A DNA stretch of 64,000 nucleotides from Sphingomonas corticis (GCF_012035195.1 NZ_JAAVJH010000011.1:1-64000); one strand, 5' to 3'; shown: positions 9,438 through 18,768, counted from the first letter of the stretch. The notes: generated by a model from the letters alone, not told the origin. Numbers and translations: made by a program.

Positions 9438-10840
9438 CGATCGAGACCGGCCGACGCGGCCTGCTGAAGGGCATCGGCGCGGCCGCCGCGATCCTGCCCG
9501 CTGCACCTGCGCCCGTGTTCGCCGCGCTGCGGCTGCCCGCGATGTTCGACGATATCGAGCGGCGAACGTTCGACTATTTCTGGGAGACGACGAACGCCGC
9601 CAATGGTCTGGTGCCCGATCGCTGGCCAACGCCGTCCTTCTGCTCGATCGCGGCGGTCGGCTTCGCGCTGACAGCCTATCCCATCGCGGTGGAGCGCGGC
9701 TGGATCACGCGGGCGCAGGCGCGCGAGCGGACGCTGGTGACGCTGCGCACCTTCGCGCGCCTGCCGCAGGGCCCCGGCGCCAGCGGCACCGCGGGGCACA
9801 AGGGCTTCTTCTATCACTTCCTCGACATGCAGACCGGCCTGCGCTTCCGTCAGGTCGAGCTGTCCAGCGTCGACACGACGCTGCTGTTCCTCGGCGTCCT
9901 GTTCGCCGGCGCCTGGTTCGACCGGGCGGACGAGTTAGAGATCCGGCAGCTGGCCGATACCATTGTCGGCCGCGCCGACTGGCGCTGGTTCACCAACGAC
10001 CGTGGTACCGTGTCGATGGGCTGGCATCCGGAGACGGGCTTCATCGCGCGCCCCTGGGAGGGCTACAACGAGGGGATGATGGTCTATATCGTCGGGCTCG
10101 GCTCCGGCGCGCGGCCGCTCGCGGATGGCGCGTGGGACGCCTGGGCGAAGACCTATCCCGCGTTCTGGCGCGGCGAGGGCGCGACCCGCCATCTCGCCTT
10201 CGCGCCGCTGTTCGGCCATCAGTACGCGCCGATGTGGATCGACTTTCGCGGCATCCGCGACGCCACCATGCGGCGTGAGGGGTTCGATTATTTCGAGAAC
10301 AGCCGCCGCGCCACCTACGCCAACCGCGCCTATTGCATCGCCAATCCGATGGGCTGGGCGGATTACGGACGCGATATCTGGGGTCTGACCGCCTGCGACG
10401 GCCCCGCCGACGTGCAGCGGCCGTACCGCGGGCGCACCGCCACCTTCTTCGGCTATGCGGCGCGGGGGCCGCTCGGCCAGCCCGACGAGCGCGACGACGG
10501 CACGATCGCGCCCACCGCCGCGCTCGGCAGCCTCGCCTTCGCGCCGGAAATCGTCGTGCCCGCCGCGCGGGCGATGCGGCGCTGGCCGGGCCTGTACGGC
10601 CGCTACGGCTTTCGCGACAGCTTCAACCCCAGCTTCCGCTACGCCGACGCGGGATCGACCAGCGGCACCTTGGGGCCGCGCGGCTGGGTGGCGAGCGATT
10701 GGCTGGGGATCGACCAGGGCGCGATCCTGGGCGCGATCGCCAACACCCGGGACGAGGGCGTGTGGCGGGTGATGCGCCGCTCTCCCGCGATCCGGCGCGG
10801 GCTGCTGCGCGCAGGCTTCGCCGGAGGCTGGCTGAGGTAG
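9434..10840 (+). CDS. GH144/glycoamylase-like family hydrolase, Tat-exported
   Basis: 468 residues. The N-terminus MTIETGRRGLLKGIGAA then AAILPAAPAPVFA is a twin-arginine signal (RRGLLKG). The mature part matches the Glycoamyl family (Pfam PF10091), the fold now linked to GH144 endo-beta-1,2-glucanases. Visible blocks are DIERRTFDYFWETTNAANGL, VELSSVDTTLLFLGVLFAG with acidic residues at the active-site rim, RPWEGYNEGMMVYIVGLGSG, and DSFNPSF near the end. It overlaps the LacI gene by 4 bp and precedes the TonB receptor. With the GH3 enzyme it suggests breakdown of beta-1,2- or another beta-glucan. The family is clear; the linkage specificity is inference. Confidence 0.82.
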   Translation: MTIETGRRGLLKGIGAAAAILPAAPAPVFAALRLPAMFDDIERRTFDYFWETTNAANGLVPDRWPTPSFCSIAAVGFALTAYPIAVERGWITRAQARERTLVTLRTFARLPQGPGASGTAGHKGFFYHFLDMQTGLRFRQVELSSVDTTLLFLGVLFAGAWFDRADELEIRQLADTIVGRADWRWFTNDRGTVSMGWHPETGFIARPWEGYNEGMMVYIVGLGSGARPLADGAWDAWAKTYPAFWRGEGATRHLAFAPLFGHQYAPMWIDFRGIRDATMRREGFDYFENSRRATYANRAYCIANPMGWADYGRDIWGLTACDGPADVQRPYRGRTATFFGYAARGPLGQPDERDDGTIAPTAALGSLAFAPEIVVPAARAMRRWPGLYGRYGFRDSFNPSFRYADAGSTSGTLGPRGWVASDWLGIDQGAILGAIANTRDEGVWRVMRRSPAIRRGLLRAGFAGGWLR

Positions 10841-10960
10841 GGCGTGCTGTCGCCGATCGGCAACACCCATCCGGCGAGCGCGACTTTCATGAACGAAAAC
10901 AATTGACAGCGTGGCGACAGCGGCGCTTTGGAAACGGTTACGGCGACGTGTCGTCATTGG

Positions 10961-10974
10961 TGTAACCGGTTACA
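10961..10974. promoter_or_regulatory. LacI-family operator, TGTAACCGGTTACA palindrome, before TonB receptor
   Basis: A perfect 14-bp palindrome 25 bp upstream of the receptor start, containing the same 12-mer as the bglX operator. A related half-site GAAACGGTTAC lies at 10931-10941, about 30 bp upstream, so cooperative or looped binding is possible. The 159-bp gap before the receptor otherwise holds no gene. Confidence 0.78.
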
Positions 10975-10999
10975 GAACGAAAATAGGGGAGGTTCTGTC

Positions 11000-13900
11000 A
11001 TGTCCACTCGCATCGCGATGCGTCACGCATTGTCCCTCGGCATCTCGGCCCTTGCGGTCACCACGGCCTCCCTCGTCGCCCCCGGCGCGGCGGTGGCGCA
11101 GACCACCACCGGGCAGATCCGCGGCCAGGTGCGCGACGCCGCCGGCGCGGCGGTCGGCGGCGCGACGGTGACGGCGGTGAACCTGGGCACCAACCAGACG
11201 CTGCGCGCCGCCGCCGACGCGAACGGCAGCTACTCGATCACGGGCCTGCGCCCGGCCACCTACGACGTGACGATCACCGGGCCGGACGGCGCCACGTTCC
11301 GCCGCCGCGTGATCGTCGTCGTCGGCCAGTCGGCGACGCTCGATGCCCGCCTGGGCGCGGCGACGGAGCCGGCGGCCCCGGCGGCGGACGGTGCGGCGAC
11401 GCCGCCAGAGGCGCCCGCCGCCGAGCCGGCCGCGGGCGACATCGTCGTCACCGGCAGCCGCCTGCGCGAGACGCGCACCAGCGAGGTCGCGACGAACGTC
11501 ACGCAGGAGCAGATCCGCATCCTGCCGCAGACCGATCGCAACTTCCTCTCCTTCGCCGCGCTGGCGCCGGGCGTGCGCTACAACGACGACGAGCAGGACA
11601 AGGGCATCCGCTCCGGCGCGGCGACCGCCAGCCAGGTCAACGTGTTCGTCGACGGCATCAGCCTGAAGAACAAGCTGCGCGAGGGCGGCATCGCCGGCCA
11701 GCAGAACAGCCGCGGCAACGCCTTCGGCCAGCTCGCCGTGCAGGAGTTCCGCGTGCTGACGCAGAACTACAAGGCGGAGTACGAGCAGGCGGGTTCCGCC
11801 ATCATCACCTCGGTGACGAAGTCGGGCACCAACGAGTTCCACGGCGAGGTCTTCGGCCAGTACACCGATCGCGCGCTGACGCAGAAGAGCTACATCGACA
11901 AGCGCGAGGGCAATCCCAAGCCCGCGTTCGAGCGCAAGCAGTACGGCGTGTCGCTGGGCGGCCCGATCATCAAGGACAAATTGTTCTTCTTCGCCGCCTA
12001 CGAAGGCAACGACCAGGATCGCGCCTTTACCGTCAATTCGACCGGATCGGCCGACCAGATCGCCGAGTTCAACCGCCTGTCCGGCCGCAACATCTCCGAT
12101 TTCGAGGGCACGTTCGTCAGCCCGTTCCGCGGCGACTTCTACTTCGGCAAGCTGACCTTCACGCCGGACGAGAACCAGGTGTTCGACGTGTCGTTCAGCC
12201 GGCGCGAGGAGACCGATATCCAGGGCTTCGGCGGCAACACCGCGTTCGAATATGCCGAGAACAAGCGCAACAAGGTCGACACGTACCTGTTCAAGTGGAC
12301 CTATAGCGGCGAGGATTTCGTCAACGAGTTCAATGCCAACCACCTGAACTACAACTTCAATCCGGTCGCGATCAATCCCGACCTGCCCTCGTTCGACTAT
12401 GCCGGCACGATCCTGTTCGGCGGCAAGGATTCGACCCGGCAGGAGTTGCAGGAGAATTGGGCGGTCCGCGACGACGTCACATGGACCGGCGTCGACAATC
12501 ACGTCATCAAGGCCGGGCTGCGGATGGAGGTGACCGACATCACCATCAACAACCGCGCCTACGTCCAGCCGCGCTACTTCTTCCGCCGCGAGCCGAACAA
12601 CAACCTCAACTTCGCGTTCCCCGCGGAGGCGCTGCTGGAGCTGGGCAACGGCCGCATCTACGGCTCGAACACGCAGCTGGGCATGTACATCCAGGACGAC
12701 TGGGACGTCACCGACCGGCTCCAGCTGAACCTGGGCGTGCGGTGGGACTACGAATCCAACGGCTTCAACAACAATTACGTGACGCCTGCGGCGGCGGCGG
12801 GGGCGCTGCGCGCGCTTCCGACCACCTTCTACTTCGATCCGGAAGACTATATCTCCGACGGCACCGATCGTAAGCCGTTCAAGGGCGCGATCGCGCCGCG
12901 CTTCGGCTTCAGCTGGGATATCAACGACGACCAGTCGACGGTGATCTTCGGCGGGGCGGGCCGGTACTACGATCGCAACAACTTCAACAACACGGTCGAC
13001 GAGCTCAGCCGGTCGATCAACCCGATCGGGCGCTTCCGCTTCTCCGCCGACGGTTCCCCGCGCGACGGGCAGCCGACGGTGGCGTGGAACCCGTCCTACC
13101 TGACGCGCGACGGCTTGCGCGCGCTGGTGAACGCCAACCCGTCGGTCGCGCTGCCCGAGCTGTTCGCGGTGAAGAACAACGCGCGCCCGCCGGTGAACGA
13201 TCAGTTCAGCTTCGGTGTGCGCCAGCGCGTCGGTGTGTTCGAGGCATCGGTGACGGGGTCGTATCAGCGCGGGCGGAACGGCTACACGAACATCTTCGCC
13301 ACCCGGCAGAACAATGGCCTGGGCAATTGCTGCAACACCGCGCCGGTGATCCCGTTCGGCTATTCCAACGTCATCGTCGGCCTGGACGGGCTCGACACGC
13401 GCTACAAGGCGCTGTTCGTCACGCTGGACAAGAATTACACCAAGTCGAGCGGCTGGGGCCTCAACATCGCCTACACGCTGGGCAAGGCCGAGCAGAACGG
13501 GGGCGACCTGTTCAGCCTGGATGCGCTGACGCCGGACGCCTACGGCTGGCGCAACAGCCCGGGTGACGAGCGTCACCGGCTGGTCGTGTCGGGCATCGTG
13601 GACCTGCCCGCCGGCTTCCAGTTCTCCACCATCTCGACGCTCGGGTCCGGCCAGGCGTACCAGGTCGTGGACAGCACCGCGGGCGCGTCCGCCGGCGCCA
13701 GCCTGTTCACCGCGCGGTACCCGGAGAAGAACTGCATCAAGGGCGTCGCCGCCTTCTGCGAGGTGAACCTGACGCTGGCGAACCGCATCAAGCCGTTCGG
13801 CGCGGACAGCGCGCACGAGATCGAGCTGGCGATCGACGTGCTGAACGCCTTCAACAATAAGAACTTCGAAGGCTTCGACGGCGGCTTCAACAACACCATC

Positions 13901-14014
13901 AATCCGGCCACCGGGCAGGTGATCGACCCGCTGCTGCCGGCCGACGCCCAGAACGCGACGGGGTTGCTGACGTTGCCGCGGCGCATCCAGTTCCGCGTCG
14001 GCTATCGCTTCTGA
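11000..14014 (+). CDS. TonB-dependent receptor with N-terminal carboxypeptidase-regulatory-like domain
   Basis: 1004 residues from ATG 11000, with GGGGAGG seven bases before the start; longer in-frame starts overlap the operator and lack signal character. Order: signal peptide to about residue 34 (AVAQ), a CarboxypepD_reg-like beta-sandwich (GQIRGQVRDAAGAAVGGATV then ADANGSYSITGLRPATYDV), an Ala/Pro linker, a plug domain (GDIVVTGSRLRETRTSEVAT to VTKSGTNEFHGEVFGQY), and a long beta-barrel ending RIQFRVGYRF with the terminal Phe used for outer-membrane insertion. It resembles Oar-like receptors. The operator links it to the adjacent LacI regulator and glycosidases, so it probably imports oligosaccharides. 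Confidence 0.93.
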   Translation: MSTRIAMRHALSLGISALAVTTASLVAPGAAVAQTTTGQIRGQVRDAAGAAVGGATVTAVNLGTNQTLRAAADANGSYSITGLRPATYDVTITGPDGATFRRRVIVVVGQSATLDARLGAATEPAAPAADGAATPPEAPAAEPAAGDIVVTGSRLRETRTSEVATNVTQEQIRILPQTDRNFLSFAALAPGVRYNDDEQDKGIRSGAATASQVNVFVDGISLKNKLREGGIAGQQNSRGNAFGQLAVQEFRVLTQNYKAEYEQAGSAIITSVTKSGTNEFHGEVFGQYTDRALTQKSYIDKREGNPKPAFERKQYGVSLGGPIIKDKLFFFAAYEGNDQDRAFTVNSTGSADQIAEFNRLSGRNISDFEGTFVSPFRGDFYFGKLTFTPDENQVFDVSFSRREETDIQGFGGNTAFEYAENKRNKVDTYLFKWTYSGEDFVNEFNANHLNYNFNPVAINPDLPSFDYAGTILFGGKDSTRQELQENWAVRDDVTWTGVDNHVIKAGLRMEVTDITINNRAYVQPRYFFRREPNNNLNFAFPAEALLELGNGRIYGSNTQLGMYIQDDWDVTDRLQLNLGVRWDYESNGFNNNYVTPAAAAGALRALPTTFYFDPEDYISDGTDRKPFKGAIAPRFGFSWDINDDQSTVIFGGAGRYYDRNNFNNTVDELSRSINPIGRFRFSADGSPRDGQPTVAWNPSYLTRDGLRALVNANPSVALPELFAVKNNARPPVNDQFSFGVRQRVGVFEASVTGSYQRGRNGYTNIFATRQNNGLGNCCNTAPVIPFGYSNVIVGLDGLDTRYKALFVTLDKNYTKSSGWGLNIAYTLGKAEQNGGDLFSLDALTPDAYGWRNSPGDERHRLVVSGIVDLPAGFQFSTISTLGSGQAYQVVDSTAGASAGASLFTARYPEKNCIKGVAAFCEVNLTLANRIKPFGADSAHEIELAIDVLNAFNNKNFEGFDGGFNNTINPATGQVIDPLLPADAQNATGLLTLPRRIQFRVGYRF

Positions 14015-14028
14015 TGCCAGGCGCGCGA

Positions 14029-14057
14029 GCGGGGCGGGGGTCTTTCCCTCGCCCCGC
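14029..14057 (+). terminator. GC-rich hairpin after the TonB receptor
   Basis: A 12-bp stem (left arm 14029-14040, right arm 14046-14057) with one G-T wobble and a TCTTT loop lies 15 bp after the stop. There is no T-run behind it, so it may be a weak terminator or an mRNA-stabilising hairpin between the two receptor genes. Confidence 0.45.
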
Positions 14058-14078
14058 CCGCGGCTTAGGGCGCCGGGC

Positions 14079-16127
14079 GTGATCCGCCCGCTGCTCCCCC
14101 TTCCGCTCCTGCTCGCCCCCGTCTCCGCGCTCGCGCAGCAGTCGGGTGACATCGTCGTCGTCGGCCGGGGGCTGGCGCAGCGACCCGGCGACCGCGCGTT
14201 CGACGTGGTGACGATCGACCGCGCGCGCATCGACGAGAGCGCGAGCGACCGGCTGGAGGCGGTGCTGGCCGACGTGGCCGGGTTGCAGCAATTCCGTCGC
14301 TCCGACTCGCGCTCGGCCAATCCGACCAGCCAGGGCATCTCGCTGCGCGGCATCGGCGGCAATGCGTCGAGCCGCGCGCTGCTGATCCTGGACGGGGTGC
14401 CGCAAGCCGACCCGTTCGGCGGCTGGGTGCCGTTTCCCGCTTATGCCACCGACCGGCTCGGGCTGGTGCGCGTGACGCGCGGCGGCGGCAGCGGCTATTT
14501 CGGCCCCGGCGCGCTCGCGGGCACGGTGGAGCTGGAGAGCGCGGCGCCGGGCACGACGCCCGCGCTGGGCGCCTCCGTCGCCTACGGCAGCCGAGACTCG
14601 CTCGACGCACAGGCGTCGGCCGCGCTGGTGCGCGGCGCCGGCGCGGCGACGCTGTCCGCCGCCTACGCCCGCGGCGACGGCTTCGTGCCCGTGGTGGCGG
14701 AGAACCGCGGACCGGCGGATCGCGCCGCACCCTATGAGCAGGCATCGCTGGCGCTGCGCACCGTGCTGGCGGTGGACGCGACGACCGAGGTGCAGGCGAG
14801 CCTCTCCGGCTTCACCGACACGCGCGAGCGCGGCACCGCCTTCACGCGCAATCGCAGCGAGGGCGCCGACGCCAGTGTCCGCGTGGTGGGGCGCGGGCGC
14901 TGGGGCTTCGCCGCGCTCGCCTATCTTCAGACGCGCGGCTTCGCCTCGCAATTCGCGAGCGTGAACGCGGCGCGGACGCTGGCGACGCAGACGCTCGACC
15001 AGTACAACACGCCCGCGACCGGCACCGGCGCGCGGCTGGAACTGGTGCCGCCGATCGGTCGGGACATCGACCTGCGCATCGGCGTCGATGCGCGCACGAC
15101 CGAAGGGCGCACGCAGGAGCGCTACACCTATGTCGCCGGGCAGCCGACGCGGCGGCGCGTGGCGGGGGGCGAGACGCGGACACTGGGCGCCTTCGCCGAC
15201 GCCTCGCTGGAACGCGGCACGCTGACGCTGACGCTCGGCGGGCGGGTCGACCACTGGCGCATCGCCGGCGGGTTCCTGCGCGAGGCACCGATCGCGCCCG
15301 GGCCGGCGCTGACGGACGAACGCTTTGCGACGCGCAACGGGACGGAGGGGACTGGGCGCGCGGGGGTGGCCTGGTCGCCCGCGGCACCGGTGACGCTGCG
15401 CGCCGCGGCCTATCGCGGGTGGCGGTTGCCGACGCTGAACGAGCTGTACCGCCCCTTTCGCATCGGCGCGGACGCGACCGCCGCGAACGCCGCGCTCGAT
15501 CCCGAACGGCTGAGCGGCGTCGACGGCGGCGTCACGATCGCGCCGGCCCCTGGCGTCAGCGTCGCCGCGACGCTGTTCGCCAACCGCCTGGACGGCGCGA
15601 TCGCCAACGTGGGCGCAGGCCAGGGGCCCGGGACTTTCCCCGGCGTCGGCTTCGTCGCCGCCGGGGGCATTTATCGCGTCCGCCGCAACCTGGACGCGAT
15701 CCGCTCGCGGGGGTGGGAAGTGGACGCGCGCTGGCAGCGTGGCGCGGTGAGCGCCCAGGCATCGTGGAGCCACGCCGACCCGCGCGTGGCGGCGAGCGGG
15801 GTCGCGGCGGCGCTGGACGGACTGCGCCCGGCGCAGACGCCGCGCGACCTCGTCTCGGCCACGCTGGGCTGGCGCCGCGCCGATCGCGTGGTCTCCGCGA
15901 CGGTGCGCCACGCCGCGCGCCAGTTCGAGGACGATGCGAACAGCCGCACGCTGGCTTCGGCGACGACCGCGGACGTCTACCTCGCCGCGCCCGTCGGTCG
16001 TGCCGTCCTGCTGGAGTTGCGCGGCGAGAACGTGACCGGGACGCGCGTGGAGGCGGGGATCGCCGGCGCGGGCGTCGTCGAACGCGCGACACCGCGCACC
16101 TTGTGGTTCGGCCTGCGCCTGCGCTGA
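14079..16127 (+). CDS. TonB-dependent receptor (small, BtuB/siderophore-like)
   Basis: 682 residues from a GTG start. Signal peptide of about 19 residues ending ALAQ, then QSGDIVVVGRGLAQ as the TonB-box-like opening. The plug domain is visible as RIDESASDRLEAVLADVAGL, SQGISLRGIGGNASSRALL, LDGVPQADPFGGW and VTRGGGSGYFGPGALAG. The rest is a beta-barrel with repeated aromatic strands, ending TLWFGLRLR, without a strict terminal Phe. It follows the glucan-locus receptor by 64 bp and a hairpin, and carries no operator palindrome of its own. Its ligand cannot be deduced. Confidence 0.9.
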   Translation: MIRPLLPLPLLLAPVSALAQQSGDIVVVGRGLAQRPGDRAFDVVTIDRARIDESASDRLEAVLADVAGLQQFRRSDSRSANPTSQGISLRGIGGNASSRALLILDGVPQADPFGGWVPFPAYATDRLGLVRVTRGGGSGYFGPGALAGTVELESAAPGTTPALGASVAYGSRDSLDAQASAALVRGAGAATLSAAYARGDGFVPVVAENRGPADRAAPYEQASLALRTVLAVDATTEVQASLSGFTDTRERGTAFTRNRSEGADASVRVVGRGRWGFAALAYLQTRGFASQFASVNAARTLATQTLDQYNTPATGTGARLELVPPIGRDIDLRIGVDARTTEGRTQERYTYVAGQPTRRRVAGGETRTLGAFADASLERGTLTLTLGGRVDHWRIAGGFLREAPIAPGPALTDERFATRNGTEGTGRAGVAWSPAAPVTLRAAAYRGWRLPTLNELYRPFRIGADATAANAALDPERLSGVDGGVTIAPAPGVSVAATLFANRLDGAIANVGAGQGPGTFPGVGFVAAGGIYRVRRNLDAIRSRGWEVDARWQRGAVSAQASWSHADPRVAASGVAAALDGLRPAQTPRDLVSATLGWRRADRVVSATVRHAARQFEDDANSRTLASATTADVYLAAPVGRAVLLELRGENVTGTRVEAGIAGAGVVERATPRTLWFGLRLR

Positions 16128-16227
16128 CGGACGAAAAGAACGTTAACCCGCGTCAATCGCGTGGTTTTCTGCTGGAACCCGCGCGCGGCACGCCCGGTTA
16201 CGCAGCCACGACAACCGGGAGAGTGCG

Positions 16228-16707
16228 ATGAAGACGTTCCTTGTGATGGCCGCAGGGCTGATCGCCACCACGCCTGCCGCGGCACAGACCGCCAGCCCTG
16301 CCGCCTACGTGGCACAGGCCGGCGCGAGCGACCAGTACGAGATCCAGTCGAGCCGCCTTGTGATGGCATCGACCCGCGATCCTAAGATCCGCTCCTTCGC
16401 GCAGATGATGATCCAGCATCACACGAAGAGCACCGCGGACGTGAAGGCCGCCGCGACGCGCGCGAAGCTGCGTCCCGCCCCGCCCAAGCTGATGCCGATG
16501 CAGGCCGACATGGTCGCGCAGCTGCGCGCACAGACCGGCACCGGCCGCGACACGTTGTACGTCACGCAGCAGAAGACCGCGCACCAGCAGGCACTCGCGC
16601 TCCACCAATCTTATGCGCAGGACGGCTCGTCCGCCCCGTTGAAGGCGGCGGCGGCGAAGATCGTGCCGGTGGTGGAGCAGCATATCGCGACGCTGGAGAC
16701 GATGTGA
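16228..16707 (+). CDS. DUF4142 periplasmic protein
   Basis: 159 residues with a signal peptide (MKTFLVMAAGLIATTPAAAQ). The helical mature domain contains AAYVAQAGASDQYEIQSS, RDPKIRSFAQMMIQHHTKST and a second histidine-rich helix QKTAHQQALALHQSYAQDG. This pattern, two antiparallel helical pairs with paired histidines, is that of the DUF4142 family, which is ferritin-like and common in sphingomonads and rhizobia. A GGGAGAG element precedes the ATG. The gene stands alone and is followed by a strong hairpin shared with the converging iclR gene. Biochemical role unknown. Confidence 0.85.
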   Translation: MKTFLVMAAGLIATTPAAAQTASPAAYVAQAGASDQYEIQSSRLVMASTRDPKIRSFAQMMIQHHTKSTADVKAAATRAKLRPAPPKLMPMQADMVAQLRAQTGTGRDTLYVTQQKTAHQQALALHQSYAQDGSSAPLKAAAAKIVPVVEQHIATLETM

Positions 16708-16722
16708 GCCACCGGTCCTGAC

Positions 16723-16754
16723 ACGATCGCGGGGCCGCCGCGCCCCGCGGTCGT
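16723..16754. terminator. Bidirectional hairpin between DUF4142 and iclR genes
   Basis: A 13-bp stem (16723-16735 with 16742-16754, one wobble) and a 6-nt loop sit in the 51-bp gap between two converging genes. Position and stability fit a shared terminator, although no long T-run is present. Confidence 0.6.
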
Positions 16755-16758
16755 CGCG

Positions 16759-17658
16759 TCATTCCGCCGCGATCACGGTGCTGCGGCGCCGGCGCGGCGG
16801 CGTGGCGACGGACAGCCTCGGCACCAGCGGCGCCTCTTCGCGGTCGTCCCAGCCGAGCACCATGGAAATGTGCGTCGCCGTCGCCTGCAACTGCGCGAGC
16901 GCGGTATCCAGCGACACGTGCTGGGCGTTGTCGATCGTGCTGAGGAAGGGGATGGTCAGCGCGGCGACCACCTGGCCGTCGAAGCCGAAGATGGGGCAGG
17001 ACAGGTACGAGATGCCCGGCATGCGCTCGCTCGGGCGCCTGTCGTATCGCTGCGCCCGCACCGCTGCCAGTCGCCGCGCGAGCGCGGCATCGGGCGCGCC
17101 GCCGAGCAGCTCCGCGCGTCGCTCCTCCAGCATGAACGCCAGCAGGACGGCTCCCGAGCAGCTGTCGTGCAGCGCGATATCGCTGCCCAGCCGCATCGCG
17201 TAGCCGGTGCAGCCGGGGCTCTCCTGCCGCGCGACGATCAGGCCGCGGCGCGCGTTGACGACGACCAGGTGGCAGGACTGATTCGTCGCCGCCGCCAGCG
17301 CGTGCATCAGCGGCGCGGCGACGTGCGTCAGCTCGCGCGCCGGCGTGGCGCGGTGCGCGAGTTCCAGCAGCCTGTACGTCACCCGATAGCGGTCGCTGGC
17401 GGCGTCCTTGTGCAGCCAGCCGCGCCGGTCGAGCACCACGATGACGCGGAACAGCTCGCTCACCGAACGGCCGAGCCGCTGCGCCATCTCGGTGATGGTC
17501 AGCCCGAACGGCTCCCTGCCGAGCAGCTCGATGATGTCGATGCCCTTCTCCAGCGCAGGCGCGCTGTAATGGGGCGAGGCGGGGGCGGCGGGCGTTGCAC
17601 GCGGGGCGGAGCGGGCGGGCATGGCGAGATTGATAACGTTCCCTTCGCGGCTTGTCAT
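16759..17658 (-). CDS. IclR-family transcriptional regulator
   Basis: 299 residues. Winged helix-turn-helix at about residues 33-95 (ALEKGIDIIELLGREPFGLT, then ITEMAQRLGRSVSELFRVIV), followed by the IclR effector domain (THVAAPLMHALAAATNQSCH, then IVARQESPGCTGYAMRLG, SCSGAVLLAFM). The C-terminal 20 residues are basic and include RRRRS. The start at 17658 adds about 30 residues before the HTH; an internal Met at residue 13 is also possible. Neighbours are DUF4142 (converging) and tRNA-Arg, so the target is not evident; IclR members usually control catabolic genes for small acids or aromatics. Confidence 0.92.
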   Translation of the reverse strand: MTSREGNVINLAMPARSAPRATPAAPASPHYSAPALEKGIDIIELLGREPFGLTITEMAQRLGRSVSELFRVIVVLDRRGWLHKDAASDRYRVTYRLLELAHRATPARELTHVAAPLMHALAAATNQSCHLVVVNARRGLIVARQESPGCTGYAMRLGSDIALHDSCSGAVLLAFMLEERRAELLGGAPDAALARRLAAVRAQRYDRRPSERMPGISYLSCPIFGFDGQVVAALTIPFLSTIDNAQHVSLDTALAQLQATATHISMVLGWDDREEAPLVPRLSVATPPRRRRSTVIAAE

Positions 17659-17754
17659 GCCCGCTGGTCGGCGACGTCGCCGTCAGGCTGCCCGGCGCCG
17701 TGCGCACGATGGTCCACCCACGGGATCGCTGCGCGGATGGGCGACGTCGCGGAT

Positions 17755-17831
17755 TGGCGCGCCCGGCTGGATTCGAACCAGCGGCCACAAGCTTAGAAGG
17801 CTCGTGCTCTATCCAACTGAGCTACGGGCGC
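17755..17831 (-). tRNA. tRNA-Arg (anticodon TCT)
   Basis: A 77-nt cloverleaf on the minus strand. The 7-bp acceptor stem pairs GCGCCCG with CGGGCGC, the D-arm reads GCTC-AGTTGGATA-GAGC, the anticodon loop is CTTCTAA with anticodon TCT, and the T-arm is GCTGG-TTCGAAT-CCAGC. The discriminator is G and the CCA end is encoded. No duplicated 3' end that would suggest an integrated element was seen in the window. Confidence 0.96.
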
Positions 17832-17890
17832 GCGCCGGTGCGGCGTAGCGCGGATTGCGGCCGGGCGAAACCGCCCGCATAGTCCGCGCC

Positions 17891-18631
17891 ATGACGGACG
17901 GGCGCGAGAGGGAGGTGGAGGCGGGGGCGGTCGCAGGGCGGCCGCTGCGTTACTACGACGTCGTGATGGCGGCGTTCGTCGCAGTCCTGCTGCTGTCCAA
18001 CGTGCTGGGTGCCGGCAAGGTGGCGGTGGTCGACCTGCCTGGGATCGGGCCGTGGCCGTTCGGTGCGGGTATCCTGTTCTTCCCGGTCAGCTACGTGATC
18101 GGCGACGTGCTGACCGAGGTCTACGGCTATACCCGGGCGCGCCGCGTGATCTGGGTCGGCACGGCGGCCACCGTCTTCATGGCGGCGATGGCCTTCGTCG
18201 TCGTCGCGCTGCCGCCCGCGCCGGACTGGACCAACCAGGCGGCGTACGAGACGGTCTTCGGCCAGGTGCCGCGGATCGTCTTCGCCAGCCTGTGCGCGTT
18301 CTGGGCGGGCGAGTTCGTCAACGCCTACGTCCTCGCGCGCATGAAGGTGGCGAGCGGCGGTCGGCACCTGTGGATGCGCACGATCGGGTCGACCGTGGCG
18401 GGACAGGCAGTGGACAGCCTGATCTTCTACCCGCTCGCGTTCCTGGGCGCGGCGGGCTGGACGCCGCAGCTCGTCGTCACCGTCCTGTTCACGCAATGGG
18501 CGCTGAAGGTGGCGTGGGAAGTGCTGCTGACCCCGGTCACCTACCTGGTCGTCGGCGGGCTGAAGCGTGCCGAAGGGCTGGACGTCTACGACCGCGCGAC
18601 CGACTTCACGCCGTTCCGCGCCAAGGTGTGA
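17891..18631 (+). CDS. Queuosine precursor transporter (YhhQ/COG1738 family)
   Basis: 246 residues from ATG 17891; the preceding in-frame Met at 17855 lies nearly on the tRNA and is less likely. Six hydrophobic segments are visible. Signature stretches are LLLSNVLGAGKV, ILFFPVSYVIGDVLTEVYGY, RARRVIWVG, LCAFWAGEFVNAYVLARMK, MRTIGSTVAGQAVDSLIFYP and KVAWEVLLTPVTYLVV, all typical of the vitamin-uptake-like (VUT/ECF) family that imports preQ0/preQ1 for tRNA queuosine. The gene is followed by a dispersed repeat rather than another gene. Family assignment is strong; choice of precursor is unresolved. Confidence 0.92.
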   Translation: MTDGREREVEAGAVAGRPLRYYDVVMAAFVAVLLLSNVLGAGKVAVVDLPGIGPWPFGAGILFFPVSYVIGDVLTEVYGYTRARRVIWVGTAATVFMAAMAFVVVALPPAPDWTNQAAYETVFGQVPRIVFASLCAFWAGEFVNAYVLARMKVASGGRHLWMRTIGSTVAGQAVDSLIFYPLAFLGAAGWTPQLVVTVLFTQWALKVAWEVLLTPVTYLVVGGLKRAEGLDVYDRATDFTPFRAKV

Positions 18632-18652
18632 GGCGATCGGCCGCGGGCGAAC

Positions 18653-18768
18653 GTTGAGGATGTTGAGGTGCCGGCGCGTTTTCGCGACCGGATGCGGGCG
18701 GGACTTCGGGAAGGGGCACGAACCGGGCACCGCCGCTGTCTATCGCTCGCCCGCGGCGTAGGACAGAC
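18653..18768. repeat. Dispersed intergenic repeat, copy A
   Basis: Begins with a 26-bp sequence, GTTGAGG-A-TGTTGAGG-T then GCCGGCGCG, that recurs at 33903-33928 with two mismatches. Both copies later carry CCGGGCAC and end near GCGTAGGACAG (GCCGTAGGACAG in copy B). This copy is about 115 bp and fills the gap between the yhhQ-like gene and purQ. No coding potential. Confidence 0.6.

Noticed and set aside
17755..17831. Integration site of a genomic island at tRNA-Arg
   Set aside because: No second copy of the tRNA 3' end, no integrase, and neighbouring genes are ordinary chromosomal genes.
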